From Chloroflexia bacterium (GTDB lineage Bacteria > Chloroflexota > Chloroflexia > Thermomicrobiales > UBA6265): a stretch of 13,062 nt of DNA. A program made the translations under genes and the position numbers. Within the stretch, counting starts at the first letter, position 1; the number at the start of each line of letters is the position of its first letter. Shown one piece after another: positions 1 to 6,553 of the stretch. Where the stretch lies: the NCBI GenBank assembly GCA_013698495.1, contig JACCUV010000169.1:1-13062 (forward strand), in the 5' to 3' direction. The notes beneath the pieces were generated by a model. That model did no database searches, had not been told where the DNA came from, and saw nothing but the letters and a program-made list of their open reading frames with translations.

Positions 1-81
1 GTCTGGAGCATGAGCATTGCGGTGATGTCTTAAAACGCTTGGAGATTTGGCTCGGGAGCACGCGGCGTGGTGGGTGAGGGG

Positions 82-552
82 TTATAGATCTCGACCGACG
101 AACGGGAACGCCTTGATCAGATGGCGCACATCCCGCAGGTTCCGAGAGTCAGTCTCTGCCGCCACTGACGCAAAAGACTCGCGCAAGCCGATAACGAGTT
201 CGGACATCGACTCGTCCAGGGTCGACCACTGATAGACACAAATACCATCCAGGATGGTGGCGTGCCCGAGAAACAGTATGAGCGGCGGATAGTTGCGAAC
301 CACTCTCGTCGAAAACGGTTCAGAGGTGACCCCTGCTATCCGGCCACTTCCGATTTCGATCAGGAGGCTGAAATCGCCCATTTGACCATCAAACGGATGT
401 GAGGCATGAACGATGTCTTTTCTATAGAAGAGCACCATCAGCTGGTCGACATCGACTTCGTAGAAGACTTCGACGGCAACAGGATCGAGGCGATCAATCT
501 CCGAACCGGTCAACCCATATTCAGCATTCAGTTGCTTTCGAGCTGTGTCCAT
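82..552 (-). CDS. Hypothetical protein, DUF2283-like; possible antitoxin partner
   Basis: A 156-aa protein with no family I can name firmly. Residues about 35-90 resemble DUF2283 in pattern: an Asp-rich turn then a strand (DVDQLMVLFY, 34-43), a strand and turn (LLIEIGSGRIAGV, 63-75), then a basic/aromatic stretch (FSTRVVRNYPP, 80-90). The C-terminal ~65 residues look helical and charged and extend beyond a normal DUF2283 unit. The ATG at 552 has a GGGAGA ribosome site at 567-562, nine bases upstream. The start lies inside the 3' end of the upstream gene (stop at 528), so the two are translationally coupled. DUF2283 proteins often sit beside DUF4258-type proteins, which makes an antitoxin or immunity role plausible; this is inference. 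Base composition looks somewhat less GC-rich than ychF and ileS, compatible with transfer. No signal peptide or membrane segment is seen. Confidence 0.6.
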   Translation of the reverse strand: MDTARKQLNAEYGLTGSEIDRLDPVAVEVFYEVDVDQLMVLFYRKDIVHASHPFDGQMGDFSLLIEIGSGRIAGVTSEPFSTRVVRNYPPLILFLGHATILDGICVYQWSTLDESMSELVIGLRESFASVAAETDSRNLRDVRHLIKAFPFVGRDL

Positions 553-857
553 ACGATGCGTTCTCCCGGATATATCCGGCTGCCGGAAAAGGCGGTGATG
601 AAGATGCCGTCATTAGTTTCGTCGAACTGGACGACGACTTTGAGCAAGTAATCGTCGAAATCGTCCGGCGCTGGGCCGTAGAAGCACTCACGATAGTCAA
701 CGTTGCGATCAAGCGAGGGTGCCTGCGGAGATCGGAGCACATCGCATACGGATCGCTCGTGGCCAGCCATGAATGGGCGCTTTCGGACGACGTGATGTTC
801 CCAATAGGACTCGTCGAACCGAATCAGTCGGTCCCGAAAGTCACGGCAAGTGGCCAC
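528..857 (-). CDS. Small putative RNase-toxin-like protein (DUF4258/BECR-type)
   Basis: A 109-aa protein. The layout resembles small BECR/DUF4258-type proteins, which include RelE-like RNase toxins: an N-terminal Trp and His-rich helix (WEHHVVRKRP, 19-28), a helix ending in a Pro (SVCDVLRSP, 36-44), an Asp/Arg segment (RNVDYRECFY, 51-60), a strand (YLLKVVVQFDE, 70-80) and a C-terminal strand with Thr (GIFITAF, 84-90) before PGERIVW. His21/22, Arg57 and Thr88 are candidate active-site residues by analogy only. The start is GTG at 857, chosen because AAGGAAG (867-861) lies just upstream and because the only later ATG (residue 30) would cut off the His helix. It is first of two overlapping genes; the second starts 25 nt before this one's end. 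It follows the ychF stop by 54 nt, so it could be read through from ychF or have its own promoter. Family assignment is moderate, toxin activity is inferred. Confidence 0.62.
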   Translation of the reverse strand: MATCRDFRDRLIRFDESYWEHHVVRKRPFMAGHERSVCDVLRSPQAPSLDRNVDYRECFYGPAPDDFDDYLLKVVVQFDETNDGIFITAFSGSRIYPGERIVWTQLESN

Positions 858-884
858 ACGCTTCCTTCTACGTCGTCGCGCCCG

Positions 885-905
885 TGTTAAATTGTTCAGT
901 TAACA
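885..905. repeat. AT-rich inverted repeat upstream of the toxin-like cassette
   Basis: TGTTAA at 885-890 and its exact reverse complement TTAACA at 900-905 are separated by 9 bases. The element sits in the short gap between the ychF stop and the GTG of the 857-528 gene, the place where an autoregulated toxin-antitoxin operon would carry an operator. It is also markedly AT-rich against the local background. A weak hairpin is the alternative reading, but the arms are too AT-rich and lack a T-run for a terminator. Confidence 0.35.
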
Positions 906-911
906 TGCGAC

Positions 912-2024
912 CTATACGTTAAAAAGGAAATTGATGATGTCGCCGTTCTGCACGATATACGTCTTGCCTTCGCGGCGGAAAGCGCCCGCCTTCTTCACTT
1001 CCACCATCGTCTTACCGGCGATCATCGCCTCGTAGTCAACGACTTCGGCCCGGATGAAGCCGCGCTGGATGTCGGTATGAATCTCGCCAGCCGCTTCGAC
1101 CGCGGTTGCCCCATCCCGAATCGTCCACGCCCGGCATTCGTCGGGACCGACCGTGAAGAACGGGATTAATCCCAGCAGGTCGAACGACTTGCCGATGATC
1201 CGGTCGAGTCCCGAATCCGCGATGCCCAAATCGCTGAGAAAAACGCCTGCATCCTCGGCATCGAGCTGACCGATTTCCATTTCGATCTTGCCCGCGATGG
1301 TGTCGATCATCACTTTCGGGGCGTCGAACCTCGCATGTGCATCGGCCAGGAGTTTCCCGGCTCCTTTACCGAGTTGATCCTCGCCGATGTTGAGCAGGAC
1401 CATCAGCGGCTTGGCGGTGAGGAAACCGAATCCTCGCAACAACCGGGATTCATCCTCGTCGAGATCATCGACCACCTCTCGCAGCGGGGTATTGTCCTCC
1501 AGCGCGATCAGCAATTTCTTCATCAAGGCTAGTTCACGCTCCAGCAACTCGCGTTCTGGGCCGCGTGTCTTGCCAATCTGGCCTTCGATCCGTTGCGCGC
1601 GTTTCTCGATCATGCCGAGGTCGCTGAACAACAATTCGAGATTGAGGGTCTCGACATCTCGTAGCGGATCGACGCTTTCCTCGGTGTGGGCGACCGTTTC
1701 GTCCGCGAAGGCGCGGACAACATGGACCAGCGAGTCGGCCTGCGTGAGGCGCCCAAGCAACTGACCGCTCATCCCTTTTTCGGCAATGCCCTTGGCGATG
1801 CCGGCAACATCGAGGTACTGGACATCGGCCTGCACCTTGCGCTGCGGGTTGAACAGCTCGGTCAGGATTTCAAGACGTGGATCGGGCACCTTGACCGTGG
1901 CGAGGTTCGGTTCATCTCCACTCGCGCCAAACGTTCCTGTGGCGGCTTCGGCCCGAGTCAGCGCGTTGAACACGGTTGTTTTCCCGGAACTGGGGAGTCC
2001 GATAATGACGAGTTTCGTTGCCAA
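912..2024 (-). CDS. ychF: Ribosome-binding ATPase YchF (Obg/OLA1 family)
   Basis: A 370-aa protein, the usual YchF length. It is a TRAFAC-class P-loop protein of the Obg group that in characterised members prefers ATP and binds ribosomes. Visible motifs: G1 GLPSSGKTT (9-17), G3 DVAG (72-75) followed by KGIAEKGMSGQLL, the HVVRAF strand (101-106), the YchF-type G4 NIGE (212-215) in place of NKxD, a coiled-coil-like charged helix around 135-180, and a C-terminal TGS domain (about 286-370) with the signatures GPDECRAWTIRDG and FIRAEVVDYE and the usual FNV end. The chosen start is TTG at 2024, giving MATKLVIIG as in homologues, with AAAGGA eight bases upstream; an upstream TTG at 2057 would add 11 unrelated residues. 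The P-loop reads SSGKTT where most members have NVGKST. It lies 72 nt after ileS and is probably co-transcribed with it. Confidence 0.95.
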   Translation of the reverse strand: MATKLVIIGLPSSGKTTVFNALTRAEAATGTFGASGDEPNLATVKVPDPRLEILTELFNPQRKVQADVQYLDVAGIAKGIAEKGMSGQLLGRLTQADSLVHVVRAFADETVAHTEESVDPLRDVETLNLELLFSDLGMIEKRAQRIEGQIGKTRGPERELLERELALMKKLLIALEDNTPLREVVDDLDEDESRLLRGFGFLTAKPLMVLLNIGEDQLGKGAGKLLADAHARFDAPKVMIDTIAGKIEMEIGQLDAEDAGVFLSDLGIADSGLDRIIGKSFDLLGLIPFFTVGPDECRAWTIRDGATAVEAAGEIHTDIQRGFIRAEVVDYEAMIAGKTMVEVKKAGAFRREGKTYIVQNGDIINFLFNV

Positions 2025-2032
2025 ATTGGGTG

Positions 2033-2038
2033 TCCTTT
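2033..2038 (-). promoter_or_regulatory. Ribosome binding site deciding the ychF start
   Basis: On the minus strand this reads AAAGGA, eight bases before the TTG at 2024. It selects that codon over the in-frame TTG at 2057, which lies upstream of the site and would produce an extra N-terminal peptide not found in YchF proteins. Confidence 0.65.
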
Positions 2039-2058
2039 GCGTGCATGGGTGATTCAAC

Positions 2059-2082
2059 CCGGCCAGCCTCGATGATGGCCGG
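2059..2082 (-). other. Hairpin in the ileS-ychF gap
   Basis: A perfect 7-bp stem (CCGGCCA at 2059-2065, TGGCCGG at 2076-2082) with a 10-base loop lies 14 bases beyond the ileS stop on the minus strand. No run of U follows it, so it is not a standard intrinsic terminator; mRNA processing, stability or partial attenuation before ychF are possibilities. Confidence 0.45.
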
Positions 2083-2096
2083 TCACAAATATTCGA

Positions 2097-5000
2097 TCAG
2101 TCAGACCCGATGATGGTCACTTCCAGTTCCGAGGGGCCGATCTTGAGCCGGGCGTATCCATCGGAATCCGGTTCAATCGCGTCGGCTTCGAGTGACTTGG
2201 CCAGCACTTCGCGGGCGATATAGTCACGGTGATGTTCGATCGCGTTGACCACAACCTGATCCGCCGATTGGTATCGCACCTCGATCTTGTCTTCGATGTT
2301 CAACTCAAGTTGCTTGCGCGCATCCTGAATCGCCCGCACGATATCGCGCGCCACGCCTTCCCGGACTAATTCGGGGGTAAGGTTCGTGTCCAGGACAACG
2401 GTGGCGTCGCTGCTCTGGGCCGCGGCGTAGCCTTCGCGCTTCCGAAGATTGAGGAGCACGTCGGACGGCGCCAGCTCCACGGTCGATCCGTCATCCAGGC
2501 TCAATTCAATGGTCGAACCCTGCTCGACAAGGCTGGCCAGGCGATTCGCATCCTGCTTCGCCAGCGCCGCGCGGATGGCGCTGAGGCGCCTCCCGAACCT
2601 GGGACCAAGCACTGGCAGGTTCGGCTGAATTTCGTGACTCACGACATCGCCGAGATCGGCCAGCGCTCGCACATCCTTGACGTTGAGTTCGTCGAGAATC
2701 TGCTCCTTGAGGCGGACGACCGACTCCGCGCCGGCGGGATCGGTGGTGTGCACAAGAATTGCCGGCAGCGGCTGGCGGACCTTGATGTTCGCCTCGGCTC
2801 GTGCCGACCGCCCGAGCCGCACGACCGCGAGCACCGCCGCCATGTCTTTCGAGAGTGGGCGATCGATCGCCGATTCGTCGGCAATGGGAAAGTCCGTCAG
2901 ATGCACCGACAGCGGGGCGTCTTCGTCGATCGAGCGCACCAGATTCTGGTACAACTCTTCGCTCAGGAACGGCAACATTGGCGCCAACAATTGCGACACC
3001 AGCACAAGCGCGTCGTACAACGTCTCGTACGCGGCCGATTTGTCGGCATCGCTCTCGGGTTTCCAGAATCGCCGGCGATTGCGGCGGATGTACCAGTTGG
3101 AGAGCTCTTCGACGACGAAATGCTCAATCGCCCTCGATGCCGCGGCGACATCATGCGCCTCGATCCCATCGCGCACCGTTTGCACAAGTTCGTTGGCGCG
3201 CGACACGAGCCAGCGGTCGAGCAAGGCACGGCCGCCGACCGGACTCGGCGTTTCAGGTCGCTCCCAGCCATCGATCCGAGCATAGGTGACGAAGAACGAG
3301 TACGAGTTCCAAAGCGGCAAGATGAACCGTCGCCTCACCTCGTCGGTCACGTTGTAGCCGAACCCGAGATTCGCGCTGGGGTTGACCGTGGCGAATAGCC
3401 AGCGCATCGTGTCGACGCCGATTTCGTCAGCGGCTTCATCCAGCCAGATCGCGTTGCCCTTGCTCTTGTGCATCTCCGCGCCCTTTTCGTCGCGCATCAG
3501 GGCATAGGTAAAGACGTGGCGGAAGGGCGCCTCGCCGGTGAGGGCGACGCTCTCGGCAATTAGCGAATAGAACCAGTTCCGGAACTGTCCGGGGAAACTC
3601 TCGGTGATCAGGTCGGCCGGATACCATTCGTTCCAGTACTCGCGATCGTGGCGGTAGTTGAGCGTGGAAAGCGCGACGATCCCACCGTCCAGCCATGGAT
3701 TCCCGACATCCGGAATCCGCGAGACATGGCTGCCACAGCTTGCGCAAGCGATCTTGATCACATCGAGATACGGTCGATGCGGTGTGTGTCCCTCGAACTG
3801 GTCCCAACCGCTCACCGCCCGTTTCTTGAGCTCGGTTTCGGAACCGATAACTTCGAAGTTGCCGCACTCCTCGCAATCGAAAATCGGCAACGCCAATCCC
3901 CAATAGCGCTTCTTGGAGATCATCCAATCCTGCATGTTGCGCAGCCAGTCGAGCTCGCGCTCCATGCCAAACGACGGATACCAGGAAGTGGTCCGCGTTG
4001 CTTCCATTAGCTTGGGACGAAGATCGTCCATGGCGATGAACCACTCTTCGACGAGGCGAAACAGGAGATCGGTTCCGCAGCGCCAGCAGACGGGATAGCG
4101 GTGCGTGTACATCTCCGAACGATAGAGCAAGCCATTTTGCTCGAGATTCTGTTCGATTTCCTTGCCGACGTCGTGCGCGGCCCTGCCGGTGAGCCAATCG
4201 AATCCGTCGAGATAGATGCCGGATTCGTCGATCGGACCTACCACCCGGAGATTCTCTGTTTTGGAAAGGGCAAAGTCGTCCTTGCCGCAACCGGGCGCGA
4301 TGTGGACGATTCCGGTGCCTTCGGCGGAGGTGACATCCTTCCAGGCGATGACGCGATGCCGGGTTTCGGCGTTGGCCGGGAACTCATCGAATGGTCCTCG
4401 GTAGTTGCGCCCAACCAGGTCCTTGCCAGGCAGTTCGGCTTCGATCGTGTGTTCGCCCTGGATCGCATTCGCGACTGCATCCTTGGCAACATAGTAGGAC
4501 TGGCCATGCTGGAGCACCTTAACGTAGGTAAGCTCCGGATTGACGGCCGCCGCGACGTTGGCGGCAAGCGTCCACGGTGTCGTCGTCCACACCATCAGCG
4601 AGGCATCTTCATCGCCCAACGGCAAGGTCGCGAAAAGTGAGAGGTGGGTGCGATCCTGATACCCTTCGGTCACAATTTCATGTTCGGAGAGACCGGTTCC
4701 GCAACGCGGGCACCAGGGCATCACATCGTGACCCTTGTAGATCCAGCCGCGCTCGTGACACGTCTTGAGGAAGTGCCAGATCGTGTAGTTATTCTCGTCC
4801 GACATTGTGTAGTAGGAGTTGTCCCAATCCATCCAGTAGGCGAGGCGGATGGACTGCTCAGTCTGGCGCGCCGCGTACTTCCACACCCGCTTCTTGCAAC
4901 GCTCGACAAACTCCGCGATGCCGAACGTTTCGATTTCGCGCTTGTTCTTGAGCCCGAGTTCCTTTTCGACCTCGACCTCGACCCAGAGACCCTGGCAGTC

Positions 5001-5279
5001 GAAACCATTCTGGAAACGTTGCTTTTTGCCCAACATGGCGTGATAGCGTTGGAAGACATCCTTGTAGGTGCGGCCCCAGGCATGGTGTACGCCCATCGGA
5101 TTGTTGGCGGTGATCGGACCGTCGATGAACGAGAATTTGGTGTCGGAATCGTCGTTGCGCGTCAGGTACTGCTGAATCACCCCATGCTCGTTCCACCATG
5201 CCAGTCGATCCCGCTCCTGGGCGGGAAAGTCGACCTTGGCGGGAACGGCTGCGAACGATCGAGTGCGGGTCTGGGCCAT
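2097..5279 (-). CDS. ileS: Isoleucyl-tRNA synthetase (IleRS)
   Basis: A 1060-aa class I synthetase that charges tRNA-Ile and edits Val-tRNA-Ile in the cytoplasm. In order: the substrate-binding signature GPITANNPMGVHHAWGR (54-70), with HHAW at the HIGH position (65-68) as in eukaryote-like (type 2) IleRS; the CP1 editing domain with WTTTPWTLAANVA (231-243) and GTGIVHIAPGCGKDDF (321-336); Cys pairs at 190/193, 398/401, 469/472 and 512/515 that could bind zinc; the KMSKS loop as EMHKSKGN (602-609); then a helical anticodon-binding region and a C-terminal extension to 1060. Start ATG 5279 has GGAG nine bases upstream. The leader holds a T-box riboswitch with an Ile specifier, so transcription responds to uncharged tRNA-Ile. 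The HIGH and KMSKS elements differ from textbook sequences but the second Lys and the Ser of KMSKS are kept. ychF follows. Confidence 0.97.
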   Translation of the reverse strand: MAQTRTRSFAAVPAKVDFPAQERDRLAWWNEHGVIQQYLTRNDDSDTKFSFIDGPITANNPMGVHHAWGRTYKDVFQRYHAMLGKKQRFQNGFDCQGLWVEVEVEKELGLKNKREIETFGIAEFVERCKKRVWKYAARQTEQSIRLAYWMDWDNSYYTMSDENNYTIWHFLKTCHERGWIYKGHDVMPWCPRCGTGLSEHEIVTEGYQDRTHLSLFATLPLGDEDASLMVWTTTPWTLAANVAAAVNPELTYVKVLQHGQSYYVAKDAVANAIQGEHTIEAELPGKDLVGRNYRGPFDEFPANAETRHRVIAWKDVTSAEGTGIVHIAPGCGKDDFALSKTENLRVVGPIDESGIYLDGFDWLTGRAAHDVGKEIEQNLEQNGLLYRSEMYTHRYPVCWRCGTDLLFRLVEEWFIAMDDLRPKLMEATRTTSWYPSFGMERELDWLRNMQDWMISKKRYWGLALPIFDCEECGNFEVIGSETELKKRAVSGWDQFEGHTPHRPYLDVIKIACASCGSHVSRIPDVGNPWLDGGIVALSTLNYRHDREYWNEWYPADLITESFPGQFRNWFYSLIAESVALTGEAPFRHVFTYALMRDEKGAEMHKSKGNAIWLDEAADEIGVDTMRWLFATVNPSANLGFGYNVTDEVRRRFILPLWNSYSFFVTYARIDGWERPETPSPVGGRALLDRWLVSRANELVQTVRDGIEAHDVAAASRAIEHFVVEELSNWYIRRNRRRFWKPESDADKSAAYETLYDALVLVSQLLAPMLPFLSEELYQNLVRSIDEDAPLSVHLTDFPIADESAIDRPLSKDMAAVLAVVRLGRSARAEANIKVRQPLPAILVHTTDPAGAESVVRLKEQILDELNVKDVRALADLGDVVSHEIQPNLPVLGPRFGRRLSAIRAALAKQDANRLASLVEQGSTIELSLDDGSTVELAPSDVLLNLRKREGYAAAQSSDATVVLDTNLTPELVREGVARDIVRAIQDARKQLELNIEDKIEVRYQSADQVVVNAIEHHRDYIAREVLAKSLEADAIEPDSDGYARLKIGPSELEVTIIGSD

Positions 5280-5335
5280 CTGGATGCGCTCCGAATGCGT
5301 AGCTACGCGAACCTTAAGTCATGAACACTTCGGAC

Positions 5336-5368
5336 AACAAAACGCCCATCCTATTAATGAGGACGGGC
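5336..5368 (-). terminator. T-box-controlled intrinsic terminator
   Basis: On the minus strand GCCCGUCCU (5368-5360) pairs with AGGAUGGGC (5352-5344), nine pairs including one G-U, with a 7-nt loop and a following GUUUUGUU. It lies directly after the T-box core, so uncharged tRNA-Ile bound to the UGGU bulge would favour the antiterminator and allow reading into ileS. The U-tract is short and interrupted. Confidence 0.8.
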
Positions 5369-5614
5369 TGGGCCGCGGTACCACCTCAGTTGACCGAAAA
5401 CCGGCCCACTCGTGTCGCTCGGGCTGACTGGAGTCCGGTCGACGTATCGCGATAACGGGCGAACCCGGTCGAGCCTGGCGGACGACTGCTCCGCTCGGTC
5501 GACGGCTCGGGAATGATCTCCAGTGTTGCCCGGTGTCGATCCGGCTTCCACCTGCCCGGATTCGCTGTGCGAAGGCGACACTGGCGCTGTTTCCGTCAAC
5601 GCCACCTCAGTTTG
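5336..5614 (-). ncRNA. T-box riboswitch leader of ileS (AUC specifier)
   Basis: Between the predicted transcription start and ileS lies a T-box leader that senses the charging of tRNA-Ile. The conserved core GAGGTGGTACCGCGG lies at 5387-5373; its UGGU (5383-5380) can pair with the ACCA end of tRNA-Ile. Stem I can be folded by hand: base pairs GGAA (5594-5591) with UUCC (5513-5510), an internal loop, then CCAGUGU (5584-5578) with ACACUGG (5526-5520), and a distal stem AUCCGG/CCGGAU. The 3' side of the internal loop reads AGAUCA: AUC (5517-5515) is an isoleucine codon followed by a purine, as in known specifier loops. Further hairpins precede the core (GUCGA/UCGAC enclosing GCGGA/UCCGC, and GCCC/GGGC). 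I did not see a canonical AGUA motif on the 5' side of the specifier loop. Core identity and codon agreement make the call strong; the folding is manual. Confidence 0.88.
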
Positions 5615-5617
5615 ACG
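5594..5617 (-). repeat. Inverted repeat at the leader 5' end holding a copy of the T-box core
   Basis: CGTCAA (5617-5612) and TTGACG (5599-5594) are exact reverse complements flanking ACTGAGGTGGCG. This inner sequence repeats the ACTGAGGTGG of the true T-box core at 5390-5381, and the similarity extends into the flanking TCAA. It could be an RNA stem at the 5' end of the transcript or a DNA element at the transcription start. Confidence 0.5.
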
Positions 5618-5620
5618 TTA

Positions 5621-5629
5621 ATTGTAGCA
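5621..5629 (-). promoter_or_regulatory. Extended -10 promoter for the ileS leader
   Basis: On the minus strand TGC followed by TACAAT fits an extended -10 box; initiation would fall near 5614, which leaves a full T-box leader of about 335 nt before the ileS ATG. A good -35 is not seen (TTTCCC with an 18-base spacer is the best). The box sits just beyond the stop of the PAP2 gene, with any -35 inside that gene's end. Confidence 0.45.
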
Positions 5630-5640
5630 GGAACCCATCG

Positions 5641-6396
5641 TCACGGGAAATCCGCATGCCGCGATGTCAGGTGCATCCGGATTCTGCGATAGAAGTTGGT
5701 GAGGGCCAGCAAATAGGTGGTTCCCAACATGTAGGAAGCGGTCACATCGGTGAACCAATGGTGCCCAAGGTAAACCCGGCTCGGGCCTACCAGACCGAGC
5801 AGCGTCAGCAACAACGCAACAAGCGTGCGGCGAATGCCGGCCGGGCGTATCCAGGTGTACGAAAGATAGGTGAGGAACCCGTACACGCCGACGTAGTTGA
5901 GGACGTGCCCGCTAGGAAAGCTGCTGCCGCCGATGTTGGCGGCGACGACCTTGATCGCGGTGTCCGCGGCAGTCGCCTCCGGTCGGGGCCGACGCATCGC
6001 CCGCTTCACCGAAAACGAAATCCCACCTGTTCCCCAGGCCAGCAACTGGAATATCGCTTCCAGCCTGAAACCAAGAAACCAGAGCGCCGCCGAAAGCGTG
6101 GGCGGCAAGAGGCGGCTTTGCGGTGGAAATCCCGGCCACGAAACGATGTGCATCAGTCGGTCGAACTGTCGATTGTTCTGGCCCTGGACCTTGACTGTGA
6201 TTGCGGCATCGACTGCCTGACTTCGGTTCTTGCGGACAATCGCAAACAACAGCGCAAAAACTACGAGGCAGAATCCGGCCGTTCCGATACCGTACCGGCC
6301 ACGCGTCAGCGCCAGCCGATCGGGATTGAACTGACTGGGATGACGATCGCGGTAGGCGCCCACCCCGAGCGACTTCTTTCGACCGACGACGTTCAT
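5641..6396 (-). CDS. PAP2-family membrane phosphatase
   Basis: A 251-aa integral membrane protein with the complete phosphatidic acid phosphatase type 2 active site: C1 KRAMRRPRP (131-139), C2 PSGH (161-164) and C3 SR-x5-H-x3-D (206-217, with His213 and Asp217). In this family the His of C3 is phosphorylated and that of C2 is the acid. Likely substrates are lipid phosphates such as undecaprenyl pyrophosphate or phosphatidate; which one cannot be told. Hydrophobic stretches occur near residues 36-54, 96-125, 165-183, 191-205 and 219-235. The start is ATG 6396 with GAGGA seven bases upstream. An in-frame TTG at 6471 and an ATG at 6429 exist, but the latter has its purine-rich stretch too close and the former is weak. 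The gene ends just before the ileS promoter and is divergent from the next gene. Confidence 0.9.
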   Translation of the reverse strand: MNVVGRKKSLGVGAYRDRHPSQFNPDRLALTRGRYGIGTAGFCLVVFALLFAIVRKNRSQAVDAAITVKVQGQNNRQFDRLMHIVSWPGFPPQSRLLPPTLSAALWFLGFRLEAIFQLLAWGTGGISFSVKRAMRRPRPEATAADTAIKVVAANIGGSSFPSGHVLNYVGVYGFLTYLSYTWIRPAGIRRTLVALLLTLLGLVGPSRVYLGHHWFTDVTASYMLGTTYLLALTNFYRRIRMHLTSRHADFP

Positions 6397-6403
6397 TGCA
6401 TGG

Positions 6404-6408
6404 TCCTC
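6404..6408 (-). promoter_or_regulatory. Ribosome binding site deciding the PAP2 start
   Basis: GAGGA on the minus strand, seven bases before ATG 6396. It favours this start over in-frame ATG 6429 and TTG 6471. Confidence 0.6.
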
Positions 6409-6553
6409 AGATACCGCCAACACACGCATTCCTGCACGGAATACTAACAAGCCATTGTCCGCATTGTGCAAAGCGGGTCATTTGGAACCCGTCTGCCACG
6501 TACACTTGCCAGATTGAAACGTTGATTGCCGATTACTCAATCTGGACTCTGTC

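Noticed and set aside
399..890. Plus-strand open frame opposite the toxin-like cassette
   Set aside because: The minus-strand frames have good ribosome sites, overlap and family-like patterns; this one has none.
2025..2057. Longer ychF from TTG 2057
   Set aside because: It adds 11 unrelated residues, and the ribosome site AAAGGA lies downstream of it, in front of TTG 2024.
2059..2082. Intrinsic terminator after ileS
   Set aside because: The stem is good but no U-tract follows, so it is reported only as a hairpin.
2634..3398. Long plus-strand open frame inside ileS
   Set aside because: It is antisense to the conserved 3' half of ileS; the product is low-complexity and Arg-rich, with no recognisable motif.
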